DNA of 64,000 nt from Theobroma cacao. Taxonomy: Eukaryota > Streptophyta > Magnoliopsida > Malvales > Malvaceae. A program made the translations under genes and the position numbers. This document shows, in pieces, positions 12,001-24,700 of the stretch (positions are counted from its first letter, which is position 1; each line of letters begins with the position of its first letter). The stretch is taken from NCBI RefSeq assembly GCF_000208745.1, contig NC_030853.1, forward strand, positions 28,134,061 to 28,198,060. The letters are read 5' to 3'. Below the pieces are notes generated by a model. The model saw only the letters and a list, made by a program, of their open reading frames with translations. It ran no database searches and had not been told where the DNA came from.

Positions 12001-15000
12001 AGGCTTGAGATCAAAGTCAAAGAGCTTAGAAGAATTCTGCCAGTATCTCAAAAATGAGAAATCCAATCTTGTAAATGAAAGAGAGAGCCTGATCTCTAAT
12101 CTCGTAAATGTCGAAAAGAGGCTATGCATCCTGGAATTCAGATTTGATAAACTGGAGGAAAGATATGCTGACCTGGAGAAGGAGAAAGAATCAACACTCT
12201 CTCAAGTGGAAGAACTACGAGATTCCCTTAGTGTGGAACAACAAGAGCGTGCGTGTTATGTGCAATCAAGTGAATCTCGGTTAGCAGATTTAGAAAACCA
12301 TGTCCATCTACTGCAAGAAGAAAGTAGGTTGAGGAAGAAAGAATTTGAAGAAGAGATGGATAAAGCTGTCAAGGCTCAGGTTGAGATCTTCATCTTACAA
12401 AAATTTATAAAAGATCTTGAGGACAAAAACTTGTCTCTGTTGATTGAATGTCAGAAGCATGTTGAGGCATCCAGATTGTCAGATAAACTAATTAGGGAGT
12501 TGGAGAGTGAAAATCTTGAGCAGCAGATAGAGGGTGAATTCCTGTTGGATGAAATTGAAAAACTGAGGTCAGGGATTTATCAAGTTTTCAGGGCTCTTCA
12601 GTTTGATCCAGTTAATGGGCATCGAGATGTGATTGAATCAGATCAAATTCCTCTTTCACATATATTGGATAATGTTGAAGACCTAAAGAGTTCACTGTCA
12701 AGAAACAAGGAGGAAAAGCAGCAGCTGCTAGTTGAGAACTCAGTGCTCTTAACTTTAATTGGACAACTCAAATTAGAGGGCACTGAACTTGAGTCAGAGA
12801 GTCGAACCCTTCAGTATGAGTTTGAGATTGTGGGAAAGCAGAATGCCATGCTGCAGAAAAACAAGCAGGAGCTTGTGGAGATGAATCAGCAGTTGATGTT
12901 GGAAGGGCGGGAGGGAAAGCTGGAGAAAGAAATATTAAATGCTGAATTGGAGACCCAACATGAAAAGTTGAAGAGCATGCAGGGAGCTTGCCTGCTGTTA
13001 CAGGAGGAAAATTTCAAGCAGCTTGAAGAAAACAGACTTTTGCTCAAGAAATTTTTGTACCTCAAAGAGGATATGCATATTCTTGAAGACGAAAACAATG
13101 TTGCCCTACAAGAAGCAGTAGCCCTTAGTAGTCTTTCTTTGGTTTTAGAGACCTTTGGTGCTGAGAAAGCTAATGAAGTTAAGGCTCTTGCTGAAGATGT
13201 AAGTGGTCTCCAAGTGATAAACACTGAACTCAAGGAAAAGGTTGGGAAACTGGAGGAGAAGCTGGACAAGAAGGAAGCTGAAAATTTACATCTGAATGGA
13301 ACTTTTGAAAAGTTGCACAAGGAGCTATATGCTGTCAAAGATTTAAATGACCAATTAAACTATCAAATTATTATTGGTAATGATTTTCTAAAACAGAAGA
13401 CCATTGAGCTTTCAGAAGCAGATCAAAAGCTTCAGGCTGCACATAACTTGAATGCAGAGTTGTCCAGGATTCTTGAGGAACTGACGAGGGAATGCGAGGA
13501 ATCGAAACAGATTAGAGAAAATTTAGAGAAGCAGATTCTCAAACTGTCCAAAGATAGCAAAGAACAGAAAATGGAACTTCAACACCTTCGTGAAGTAAAT
13601 GAAAATTTGGGGTCTGAAGTTTTTACATTACAGAAGGAAATTGAAGAACAAAAGTTGCATGAGGAATACCTGAGTCTAGAGCTGCAAGAGAGATGCAATG
13701 AGTTTGAACTCTGGGAGGCTGAGGCTGCTTCATTTTACTTTGATTTCCAAGTTTCTGCCATCCGCGAAGTTCTACTTGAAAATAAGGTGCATGAGCTTAC
13801 TGAAGTTTGTGTGACTCTTGAAGAAGAAAGTGCTTTGAAAAGTGCGCAAATAGGACAGATGAAGGAAAAGGTTGAGTTTTTAGAAAGTGAAATTGGAGGT
13901 TTGAAGGTCCAGATGTCTGCATATGTTCCTGTCATAGCTTCACTGCGAGACAGTTTAACATCCCTTGAGCATAATGCCCATCTTCAGCCAAAGCTCTGTG
14001 TTCCAAGCTATGACAACGACAAGGTAATTTTTCTTTCTATTTTAGGGGATTTTTTTATGATTGAAACAACTTAGCGTCTCAAATCCAAGTTTGGAAGAAG
14101 TTTCTAGTGTCCCCTTAATTGGTTCAACATAATGTAGCCAAGTTTGTTGGTCAGAATAGAAGATTTTTGGGCCCAATCCATGATACATGCATGCATATAT
14201 TCTACCTTTTGCTTGTTGGATTATCAGATTTTACTACTTTTATAACTACTATTTATTGGCTTTCTCCAGGATGTAGAAATGGCTGATGACCTTCATGAAA
14301 TGAGCTTCGAGAAAGTCAAAGAAGAACAAAGTTCTTTTTTGACAGCTGGTATTTCTGAGTTGCAGGAGATGCACACTAGGCTTAAAGCAGTTGAAAAGGC
14401 AGTGGTGGAAGAAATGGACAGGCTTGTAATGCAAGAAAGTAATAGGAACAGCTACTACATAGAAGCTTCAGTGAATGGCATTGAGCCCTCGTATCAAGAA
14501 AAGAACATAAAGAAGAAAGATATGCAACCTAGTGATGAGCTTGCTGAAAACCTCAAGTCAAAGAAGATGAAACCAGAAATTTCTGAATTAAGGAATGGGA
14601 TATTGTTGAAAGACATTCCCCTGGATCAAGTCTCAGATTGTTCATTATATGGAAGGAGCAAGAAAGAGAATGGCACAGCTGATGATCAAATGCTTGAGCT
14701 GTGGGAGTCTGCTGAGCATGAATGTGGTGTTGATTCAACAATGAGTGACATGCAAAAACGGGCAATTGTACCAGGGGAGATCATTGCTTGTCATCCATTC
14801 AATGGTGTAGAGCAGAAAAATGATGATCTTTCTTTGGGAACACAGGTTGAGAAGGAGCTGAGCATTGATAAGCTAGAGATATCTACAAGCATTAGAGAGC
14901 CAAAGAAAGGAGTGAAAAGCAGAAAGGTCTTAGAGAGGCTTGCTTCTGATGCTCAGAAATTGATGACTCTTCAAACTACTGTAAAAGAGCTCAAAAAGAG

Positions 15001-15430
15001 AATGGAAATCAAAAAGAGGAAGAAGGCGTATGATCTAGAATATGGTCAAGTGAAAGAGCAATTGCAAGAGGTGGAGGACGCAATCACAGAGTTGGTGAAT
15101 GTTAATAGTCAATTAACTAAAGATGTTGAAGAGAGTCCTTCATCTTCAGGTGGGACAAACTCAGCTGAGTTGGAAGAAGCTGGAAATAGCTGCTGGAAAA
15201 AAGTGCGAGACCAGGCACAAAGAGGGTCTGAAAAGATTGGAAAATTGCAGTTTGAGGTGCAGAGCATCGAGTATGTTTTGCTGAAACTGGAAGATGAAAG
15301 GAAGAGCAATGGGAAAAACAGAACAGGTATTCTCTTGAGGGACTTCATCTACAGTGGTGGAAGACGTACTGGAAGACGGAAGAAGGCTTGTTTTTGTGGA
15401 TGTGCAAGACCTTCTGCTAAAGGAGACTGA
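9064..15430 (+). CDS. NET1: NETWORKED 1 (NET1) actin-binding coiled-coil protein
   Basis: NET1 proteins bind F-actin through an N-terminal NAB (KIP1-like) domain and mark actin at the plasma membrane and plasmodesmata. Coding exons are 9064-9166, 9762-14023 and 14270-15430, joining in frame to 1841 residues. The NAB domain is split by intron 1: exon 1 gives [20 protein letters not shown] and exon 2 continues [20 protein letters not shown] through [19 protein letters not shown]. The rest is heptad coiled coil, including four tandem units of about 56 residues encoded near 10363-11040. The C-terminus ([16 protein letters not shown]) matches the conserved Cys/Arg-rich NET1 tail. Exon 2 alone is 4.26 kb, as is usual for NET1 genes. 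Length is in the NET1A/NET1B range. Long open frames on the other strand here are shadows of the Glu/Lys/Leu-rich coding sequence. Confidence 0.97.
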
Positions 15431-16694
15431 GGCTAGCATTCAGACAAAAGAAAACCTGTCGTTCCTTGTTAGCCACAAATTCCCTTGGAATTTTCCTGGT
15501 TTTATGCTTAAGATCTGTTAGAGCAAACTGTTACTTCTAGCTTTTAGAGCATTGTAAGGGTTACGCCTGATCTAATCAATTAATAAGCTGCCTCCAGCAT
15601 TTTTATTTTGTAATTTCGGGTAGCAGTGTCAAAGAACTTACTTATATATCCAATTGCAGTTAGCCTGGTCAATTAAATTGAAACACGAAACATGCAGCTC
15701 AACTGCTCAAGGCTCATATTCTCAACTCCATTTTGTTTTTAGATTTTATAAGCAGCCTGTTTGATCTTACAGACTCAGGCCATAGAAATACAAATCATTT
15801 GGGTGTTATTTAAGCAGAGCTGGTGTCTGAGGAACGAGGGTGAAACTAATGACGCTGCACTATACTGCAAATGACCATGATCATGCTTTGTACGAGAGGT
15901 AGTGAGTAGCTCTTCTAATACTTTCAAAGCCATTTTAAAACCACCGATTGTCTTGTTGAAAATGATTTAATTGTCGGCCTAACTTCCACCCAGATACTTT
16001 TGTAGTTGGTTTAATAAATAAAATCTAATGCTAGCTTTAAATCGCAAGTAACTTCCAAAAGAATCAAAACTCCATTTTCCATCTCAGATGGCATCTTCTA
16101 GTTCAAAACCTCCATCACTCCTCATAGCCTGGCTGGTCTTAGAAATCCAAACCTATGAGGCACGCATACGATTATAATCAGAAAGACCCAATCCTTGCAC
16201 GTTGGATGGTGATCAGAATTATAACCTTCACGACTTCACCCTAGCATACCTTCCGTGCACCACAACTTAATGTTTCATATAAAACCAACAAATTATCAAG
16301 TTTAACTTATAGTACTAACAAAGACATAATTTAAGATAACGCAAGCCAGATCTTCGGACCTTTAAGCAAAGGGGGCGGGGGAAATCGATGATAGTACTTG
16401 AAATGATTTCCCCACCATTAAAATATTCAATGTTCCTGATGGCTGTTCATGTAGCAATAAAAGCTTACAATAGGGTCATTTTAGATAAATGGCATATGAC
16501 ATTAATTGTATAGATGCTAGATACCAAAAACATGTCCAATGAGTAACAGAATGTCTACTCAATTACGTTGCAAAATCATATCCTTAACATCAAAACCATG
16601 GAGAACTCTACTCAAGTTTTCAACAAAAAGAAAATGATCAACAAAACTCTTAGAAGCTGAAAAAACAAAAACAAGACATTCAAGGATTTTTCAT
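15431..16694. other. convergent intergenic region, NET1 to RPS3A
   Basis: The 3' ends of NET1 (+) and RPS3A (-) face each other. AATAA-type signals near 15583 could end the NET1 transcript. The remaining 1 kb shows no coding potential, repeat or RNA gene that I can support. Confidence 0.6.
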
Positions 16695-18658
16695 TCAAGC
16701 TCCTACGACCTCTGTAGTAGCCTCAGCCATTGTCTCATCAGCAGGCCTCTCTAATTTCACACCAACATCTTCGCCGTAATCACCATGAACCTATATGAGG
16801 AAAATAAAAAAATTAGGCGCAATTGAAAACTTGCCTTTGAATATCTTATTCATGGGATACTTTCCAAGCAAAGGTTGATAGTAAACGGGAAAAAATAAAA
16901 GCAGAGAGGAGGATATAAGAAACATGCCTCCATCAACTTTCCAAGATCGAACTTGGGAGCCTTCAAAATTTTGACTTTACGAATGAACACATTCTGCAAA
17001 GGATAGATGCTAGATGTTGCCTTTTCAATTTCCTTTCCAATCATCTCGGGGATGAACTTTTGAACTAATTCCTTCAAATCACAGGATGTTGCCTGGGCAG
17101 TCATTATCTCTCTCATCTTCCGGCGTATCTGAATAACAAAAGCAATTTCACTCAGTTATCATGGGATTCACCATATCATCCAATTACAGGAAAAGCACAC
17201 AGAATAAATGATCAGGGAAGTTACAATATGTATCAAGGTATGTGAGTCAAGAAAATTCACTCACAAGTCACAAGTACTAAACATTTTGCAGAATATCGGG
17301 GTGGTACCTGTCTAATCTGGCTGGATTGTGCATAGCAAGTCCTTTTAACTTGGTTTGGGCGTCTCTTAGTGAATCCAATGCAGAACATTCTCAAAGTGTA
17401 ATTGTCCGTTGTCTTCACATCAACATGAGCTTCAATCAGAGTTTGCCATTTACGCACCAAAGACCTGAGTTTGTCAGTTGTAAAATCCATTCCCTGGATA
17501 TTTAAAAAGGAGAATAAACCAATTTTGTTAATTTATTACTAGAAACAACACTTTATTAATAAAAGTAAATAAAGATTTCCAAATTTATCATACCCAGAAG
17601 TTGGTCAAAACATTTCTTCCTTGAACATCTTCAGCTCTCAACCGAATCTTTCTGTAAGCGTGATCCTCATCACCACCTTGAAGATCGGCCAGTGAAATCT
17701 CAAACACACGGTGTTTGAGTCCTTCTGAAGCAATCTGTCATCATATAACCAAGTTCAAACAATTTATCTGTATACATAGAAATCTGTACCGTATCTTTAC
17801 TAAATGTAGCAAGCAGGTCTAAGCTCCCTCCTCTAAAGAAGTCTCCATCTTTTAAAAGTGAGGACAATATACTGAGTACTGGACACATGATCTTTAAACT
17901 GTATTAAGAACTAAGTATTCAGTTGCCAATTTGCTTCATAATATAATAACATGTCAAGCTTTTAAAAGTTTAGTAGATGAAACAAAATAAAAGATTCAGC
18001 ATTTGAGCCAACAAAAGGATCATTGGGATCAAACAAAACAACCTACAAAATAAAACATGGCAGAGCTAAAAAATGCAATTCCCAATTTCATAGTGAGCAA
18101 AACAGCAGAAAACAAGAATAATCAAAATAACACTACACTTACTTATCTCGTTTCTATAAAACCTAAAAACCGTAATGAAAAAAGAATCTCTATGAAACCC
18201 AGTTTCACCTCAGCCTCAAAATATCAAAAAATCATACATACAATAAAAAGAAGCATTTTTAAAATGGTAATAAAAAAACAAACCTTGGTACCCTGAGTAC
18301 GGGTAACAAGAGTCTTCCCCACATTTCTGGTAGTGAAAACTGATGGAGCTTTGATATCATACCAATCCTTCTTAGCAAATGGATCAGCTCTATAAGAAAA
18401 ACCCCAACAAATAACATCAGCATTAAACGAACAGATCCATTTACAAAATACCCAAAATGAGATTCAAGCTTAAATCAATGAAAAAAAAATACTCACGCCT
18501 TCTTCTTTCCTCCCTTCTTTCCCTTGGAAATCCTCTTGTTCTTCCTATATTACAAATCAAAGAAAAAACCCAAAAGCAGATCAGACCTAAGAAAGGAAGC
18601 TAAACCCACTTCATGAATAAGATAGAGGAAGAGATAAAATGACGTACCCGACGGCCAT
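16695..18658 (-). CDS. RPS3A: 40S ribosomal protein S3a (eS1)
   Basis: Cytosolic small-subunit ribosomal protein eS1, located at the mRNA exit and platform side of the 40S subunit. Seven coding exons, in transcript order: 18658-18648, 18544-18497, 18389-18284, 17734-17594, 17493-17308, 17128-16928 and 16790-16695. They join in frame to 262 residues, the normal plant length. Diagnostic stretches are the start [75 protein letters not shown] and the acidic end ETMAEATEVVGA. The first coding exon is only 11 nt. The last intron (16791-16927) has a GC donor (GAG|GCATGT) with a normal AG acceptor, required to keep ME|VHGDYG in frame. The gene appears intact. The upstream region carries site II and telo-box motifs typical of ribosomal protein genes. 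Confidence 0.98.
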
Positions 18659-18742
18659 GGTTGGAGCTGTGCTGGTTAGCAACAAAGAGCAGACGGCTGC
18701 TGGAGAGCAAAACCTTTTCCTCTTGGTATGGGAGAGACTTCA

Positions 18743-18897
18743 AAACCCTATTTTTATCGTTTGGTTTATAAAGCTCTTCGGCGGTTCGTTTTTTCCCTTA
18801 TTGGGCTCTCTAGAGTTGTACTTTGAGGGTGTTTTGGGTCTTTTCTGGTGAATCTGAGTTGGGTTTTAGCCAATATGTAGGCCCAATTAATTGGGCT
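18743..18897 (-). promoter_or_regulatory. RPS3A promoter: telo box and site II elements
   Basis: Upstream of the RPS3A start are a telo box (AAACCCTA, 18743-18750) and three site II cores of the TGGGCY type at 18802-18807, 18880-18885 (as GGCCCA) and 18892-18897. Telo box plus site II is the known signature of plant ribosomal protein and growth-linked promoters, bound by TCP factors and telomere-repeat-binding proteins. Which copies are active is inference. Confidence 0.65.
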
Positions 18898-18899
18898 TT

Positions 18900-20499
18900 A
18901 CAATTTGTTCTTGGAGAATTGGACTAAGTTCGATACTTGAGCCCACTAACCAAGCCATGTTCAGTTATTCTTGTCAGGCGCTCAGGGTGATGAGCCCTAT
19001 TTTCATCCCTTTTTTTTTTGTGAATTTTCATATTTATCTTGAAGAAGAATATAAGTTTAAAATCTTAATTTTTATTTACAAAAGTTAATTAGAATAAGAT
19101 CATATTTCATGGAGCCCATTTGATTTTTCTTTTTTTCCAAAAATAGAACTTGCCTGCACCCGAGCATTTAGCTTATTAGTTGGTGTGTATCCCTCTGCAT
19201 AATGAGTAAGGCTCAAATCCCCCCTCTCAAAATTATAAAAAAAAAAAAAACTTGCCTAGCTAAGAGCACAAAGTCTTTTTACAAAATTTTTATTTTTCCA
19301 AACTCTACTCTATAATTATTAATGAAACAAAAAAAAAAGTTGAAGAGTTCAAAAATAAACATAATATCTAAAAATTTTCTAAATTATTATAAAAATTTAA
19401 ATAAATTTTAATTTTTTATTATATTCAATCAAATTTTTATATTTTTATATTAAATCAATTAAGTCCTCGTAAGTAACCGTTAATTAATTGTTATTAATCA
19501 AACTACTCTTGTCAAATTTTATACCACATGATGTTGACATGTCATAATGGATGATGACGTGATATATTTATATAATATGATATTATAATCATGTGACATT
19601 TTCACCATCCACATGAATATAAAATGACAAGTGCCGAGTTGATTAATGGTAGTTAATCGACCATAAGTTATGAGAGTTTATTTAGTTCAAAAAAAAAGTA
19701 AAAGAGTTAGATTGAATGTAGTAAAAAAAATAAATATTTATTTCAATATTATTAAATAATTTAGAAACTTTTTAAAACATTATGTCAAAAAATAATGATA
19801 ATTTGGAATTACTTCTAAAATTTATTTTATTTACACACTATGTTGTTATTTTCTTCCTCTTACTTTTTGAATTTGGATCAATTAGCATATTCCTAAGAAC
19901 ATATAGAGATTCATCTATGTTCTATCCGAGTTATTACTGATTTTTTTTTCTCAAAACTTTTTATTTAAATAGTCAAATAATTTAATTAGAATTTAGGTAC
20001 AATTTCTTTTTTGCTTACTTGGTCCCCTCACCTCTCACGTTGACCATGAGTGCATGATTAGTATGTAAGGCAGATCACCTCGACGTGCTTAGATATATAT
20101 TTTATTGAAGGCTGTATCTTGCTTTGATTTCATTTTTCCTTTGCCCAACTTGTTCTTTCTTGTGGAATCGTATTGCATTCCAAAACAGTTGGTTTCTTAA
20201 CTTATTGCTAAACAAGAGAATGTGGATTCAAACAAAAATAATCATATAGTTTCTGAACATATAATTAATTATATGGAAGCATTTGGGTATGAAATATAGG
20301 GTTGCAAAGAAAGAGAGGACCTCAGTAGCATTATTCTCCAATCCAGAAATGTACATGAAATAAAAATTGGATGTTGATGCTCAACAGTCAAATTGAAAAG
20401 AAAAAACCCAACTGTGTTTTAATATCCATACATGACAAGATCACCAAAATGAAATAAAAACGAAAATCTTCTTTTTCTTTTTCCTGATCCTTGATTTGG
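18900..20499. other. AT-rich intergenic region, RPS3A to LRX6
   Basis: Divergent or spacer DNA between the RPS3A promoter and the 3' end of the LRX gene. It is strongly AT-rich from about 19260 to 20000 and contains only the SINE-like fragment at 19155-19255. No coding sequence can be supported. Confidence 0.6.
19155..19255 (+). mobile_element. SINE-like (tRNA-derived) fragment
   Basis: The sequence contains a box A-like TAGCTTATTAGTTGG and, about 40 bases on, a degenerate box B-like AGGCTCAAATCC, and ends in a poly-A run near 19237-19250. This layout, with polymerase III boxes followed by an A tail, is that of a plant SINE. A second, diverged copy lies at 61930-62025. Confidence 0.5.
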
Positions 20500-21654
20500 T
20501 CATGGCCAATGATGCACTGGTGGAGGCGGAGGTGGAGGTGGTGGACTTCTAGGTGAGCAGCCAGAGATACTACAATCGACTGGATGTGCATAGAAAGACT
20601 TGCATTCCATTGGTGATCTCTGCAATGGCCTATAGGGAATGCAATTCTTTCTGTCATCTTTGTCAGGCAACTTGAGGCATTTTGGAGGTTCGGAAGCGAA
20701 GAAATTATTGGAGTAGGTGAAATTCTCCAGCTTAGGCAATGAACATATGCTCTCTGGAATATAACCAGATAGTTTATTGTTTGCGACATTGAGCTGCTCC
20801 AAGCTCTTCATTTGCCCAATAGCATCTGGCAAAGGCCCAACAAGCTTGTTAGAGCTAACATCAAAGACTGTCACTCCCTTTAGGTTACCAATTTCTGGTT
20901 TCAAACACCCTGTAAAGCCATTGTTCATCAAAATGATTTCCTGGAGAGTTCCTGCCATCTGTGCCAAACTTGATGAAGGAAAGCAGCCTGTGAGGCCACT
21001 ATTTGCCATGACAATAACTGATACAGGAGAGTTACCAAAGTTTTTGGGTAAGGATGATTGAAACTTGTTGTTGTTAACGAACAAGGCATCTAGTTTCAGA
21101 TCAAACAACTGTGAGGGGATTGTGCCACTGAACTGATTATATCTGATGTCAAGAAATTTGAGTGAAGGTAAATAAAGAACAACATAAGGGAACCTTCCAC
21201 TGAATCGGTTATTACTAATATCAAGCTCGTGAAGAAAGTTGAGGTTGCGAAAGCTTTCAGGTACCTGGCCACAAAAGCGATTGGAATTTATGTGGAAGAG
21301 AGCAAGGTCAGTGAGGAGACCAAGATCTTCAGGTAAAGTACCAGCTATGTTGGCATGGTTTAAGTCTATGCCCGCCACTGTAGTGATGTAAGGGTCATCC
21401 GGAGCTGGTGCACAGTAGACTCCGGTGTAGTTGCAAACTTTTGGGCCATACCAATTTGAGGTAAAGCGATGGGGGTCAGAGGTCATGGCATGTTTCCAAG
21501 CTTGGAGAGCTATATAGGCCTTCAGAAGTCGAGGGTTTGGGATCAATGGTGGATTAATATCGGTATCTATCAGGCCATGAGAGGGTTTAGAGAAGAGAAG
21601 TATGATAGTTAGGATCACTCCAAGGGATGATCTTAGGTATGGTATTTTCTTCAT
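20500..21654 (-). CDS. LRX6: leucine-rich repeat extensin-like protein (LRX6-like, short extensin tail)
   Basis: LRX proteins are secreted cell-wall proteins that bind RALF peptides and help coordinate wall integrity. This intronless gene encodes 384 residues. Residues 1-27 form a signal peptide (LGVILTIILLFSKPSHG). The conserved LRX N-terminal block follows (AYIALQAWKHAM, then VCNYTGVYCAPAPDDP and VAGIDLNHANIAGTLP). About ten leucine-rich repeats run to LENFTYSNNFF. The Cys-rich hinge (NCIPYRPLQRSPMEC, then HPVDCSISGC) closely resembles Arabidopsis LRX6. The extensin part is only SPRSPPPPPPPPPVHHWP: no Ser-Pro3-5 arrays and no Tyr crosslinking motifs. The stop is clear at 20500. The gene therefore acts mainly as the LRR module, with the protein probably lacking wall crosslinking through a long extensin domain. 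A TATA box lies about 85 bases upstream. Confidence 0.95.
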   Translation of the reverse strand: MKKIPYLRSSLGVILTIILLFSKPSHGLIDTDINPPLIPNPRLLKAYIALQAWKHAMTSDPHRFTSNWYGPKVCNYTGVYCAPAPDDPYITTVAGIDLNHANIAGTLPEDLGLLTDLALFHINSNRFCGQVPESFRNLNFLHELDISNNRFSGRFPYVVLYLPSLKFLDIRYNQFSGTIPSQLFDLKLDALFVNNNKFQSSLPKNFGNSPVSVIVMANSGLTGCFPSSSLAQMAGTLQEIILMNNGFTGCLKPEIGNLKGVTVFDVSSNKLVGPLPDAIGQMKSLEQLNVANNKLSGYIPESICSLPKLENFTYSNNFFASEPPKCLKLPDKDDRKNCIPYRPLQRSPMECKSFYAHPVDCSISGCSPRSPPPPPPPPPVHHWP

Positions 21655-21734
21655 TTTGGAGAAGGATATGTCAACGAGGGATGATTACTGAAATTTTTGC
21701 TTGATGGCTTTGGAAAGAGGGAAGCAGATTAGGA

Positions 21735-21744
21735 ATTATATAAG
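21735..21744 (-). promoter_or_regulatory. TATA box of the LRX6-like gene
   Basis: On the minus strand the sequence reads CTTATATAAT, 81-90 bases upstream of the start codon at 21654. This is normal spacing for a plant TATA box with a short 5' UTR. Confidence 0.55.
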
Positions 21745-21754
21745 CTATATTGAC

Positions 21755-24700
21755 GACTCTTGGAGAAGGTTGCATGTTGTAATCAATAATTTACTAGCAG
21801 CATTAAAAAATGTGCAGTTAAAAGGATGAAAAGCTTGACTACCTCTTATCATCATTGTTTATTTGATATCTCTTTGGAAAATTGAGGCTATATTTAGTGG
21901 AATACAGAAGGGTTTTAATTTAAAACTTTGACTTTGATCATTAACAGTAGCATCATCATGTTCTTTCTTTCTCTTAGACTTGAAGTTTGCTTTTACAAAC
22001 TGTTAATGCCAATGTACTGGCATCCTGAAGATACAGTAAAGTTTCTGGTGGATGGTTGGGCAGAAACTGATAAATGATGTTACCAAAAACACGGTTTCCG
22101 CCATTGAGGCACTAGGTTTAAAATTATTTTTTGAACCATAGGTTTAAGTTTTAGATCAAGATGACTTCCAGTTATTATAGCAATTCAGGGTGGAAATGAG
22201 ACTTTAATTAAATTAATGTTATATGCAGAGCAGGCATATTTGACAAAACACATACTCGTGGCTAGAAAATGAAAAAAAGTTAACATCAAGATAGGGTTAT
22301 AAAACTGCTAATTTGTATGGGAACAGGGTGAAGACAGGAAATGGGAATCTGAAGAATTATGATAGCTACATTTTTCCCGATTATAGGTTCAAGTATACAT
22401 TTTGTTTAGTTTTGAGAAAATTTTTATATATGAGAGGGAATCTGTTTCAGATTGTGGTTGGCTATCCACAATGTTTTTCTTGGTGGTTGGAAACTTAAGA
22501 TCAAAAGTTTCCATTCTATAACACAAAAAAAGCTGTCAGTTGTACATGCAATATTTTAATGACATGTTGCTTGAGTTGACAAAGGAAATGTTTGTGGAAC
22601 AAAAATGTTAAGAATAAAAAAAAAATTCATATTTGTAATTGTTCTAATATATATATGATATTCTGATTCATGAGAAGCTGATTAAGCTTCCATAGCTAGG
22701 GATCCCATTTGATTTTCTTATTCTAGTTGTAAAGAAGAGCAAAAAAGATTTAGACAGGAAGAAGCTAATGACTATAGTCTAAAATTTAGATCACCTGAAC
22801 CCCAATGATTTACATGTTACAAGGCAAGAAAAGTTGGTCATTTAGACCCTAATAAACCAACTGCCCTTTGACTAGAAATTAACACCAAAAGTTAAAAAAG
22901 AGTGTGTGACCAAAGATCAACAATAACTAAGTTGCACTATGAATTCAATCATATGTTTGAATCAGAACTCTTTTTTTTTTTGGTGGGGGGGGGGGGGGGG
23001 GGGTGGTTGTTCTCCTGATGTGAACTTTTGTTTTATTTAATTCCAGTTGCTAATGGAAAGTTTGTGTATGAGAGAGAGAGAGAGAGAGAGAAATCAAAAG
23101 TCTGCCATTATAAAGTTTTGGTTTTAAGGGACAATATGCTTGAATCAGCAAAATAGAATAAAATGTAATGAAACAAGGAAATCAAGACAAAAGTATTTTA
23201 TAGAAAGAAAGAGTAGGTTAAGGTCAAGTACCGCAAGTTTGGTTGGAGGGAGAAAAAATTACCAAAACTAGAATATGAAATAATACTTAGCAAGAGCACC
23301 CAGAAATGTCTCAATAGAAGTAATGGATGAAGAAGACTCCTGAGGAAGTTAAGCACATAGATATCAGAAAACATATGACCATGTGGAATTATATGGCTTT
23401 CTGGTGGCAAGAAAGAGCACTTAAGTTAATTAAAAGAAAAATTCTAGCAACAAACTAAAACATTTCAAGAATGTCGTGTCCCCTGGGGTCCATACGACAA
23501 TATACCAAACTCATTAGACCAAGTCACTGAAATTTGAGCAGTTACAGCATTCAGCAGACAGCAACCTTCAACAATGCCTTACATATGAACAATTAGAAAA
23601 TAAAGCCAGAAGACCTTTTCAATGCATGGAGCAATAAGATATATAGAAAATCCATACCAAAAAGACGATTAGCTAAGGACCAAACTTTGAATTTTAATTA
23701 ACACAGTTCTCTAGTTGATTATTGGTATGCTGAGGTTTGATAGTGGTTTCTATTCATTGTCTTGTTCTGTTTGAGGGTGATATATGGCTAGGTGCTGGTC
23801 AAGTATCAACGTCCATGTGTTTTGGCTTATGCAGTGGATGGGGTACATTAATGAAAGGCACTGTTGCTTGTAAGTGTTCTTTAAGGTTTAAAGAGGATAA
23901 TGAAATTAATGTAGGTCCAATATTGATGGTATTCCATGCATGTCTACAAGGCTTATTGATTTGACTTGGTATATTTGTTAAGTTTTCTTAGCAACTCGAA
24001 CGTTTTGGAATTTGCCTCTTCGATATAAACAATTAAAGATATTAGCTGAATTAATTTGTTATGTAAGCTTAGAATGAGATAAAGCTATAGTATGTGTTTT
24101 GGTAAATTAATATAAAAGTTATTGCTAATGTTGATTTTGGTCTCATTCAAGCTAACATAGCAAAATCTGTAAACTGGTATACCAAAAAGTTCTAGAAATT
24201 CCAGATATTCTTTCTCCTGGAAGTCAAGAAACCAAAGTCATTAGAGTAAATTGCCTAATCCAATTATCTTCAACAATGTCGGCTTTCGGCACCTAGCTTG
24301 GTTGGTATAATGAGTTACATTAACTCAAGAATGAGATAACCCTTTGTCTTTTCACCTAAAAGAAAAAAGCCTCATAGCAATCAGACAAAAACTCTATAGA
24401 AAGCGCTGAGCATCGTTGTCATGACTATTGAAATGGATGGTTAGTTGATTACTGCTGCAAAAGTGAAAAATAAGACCTTAAAGATCATTTAAGGTCTCTT
24501 TCTTTCTGTCTCAGCATATTGCAAATGAGAGAATTAGTCATTGGGTCATTTGTTCTGATGGAATTCTGTATTGGCAATGCTGTCATATTGTTGACAGCAG
24601 TCGACGAATGGCAAATTACAGCTTTATCAAATGTTGGAAGCACCATTGAGTTTGCAAGCACAGGAGGAAATAATGTAGGAGGGCATAAGTTTAGCCAATG

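Noticed and set aside
11532..12020. 162-residue minus-strand open frame (and similar ones at 12886-13338 and 10131-10412)
   Set aside because: They lie opposite the Glu/Lys/Leu-rich NET1 coding exon. Their Ser/Phe/Leu-rich composition is the mirror of that sequence, and they have no domains.
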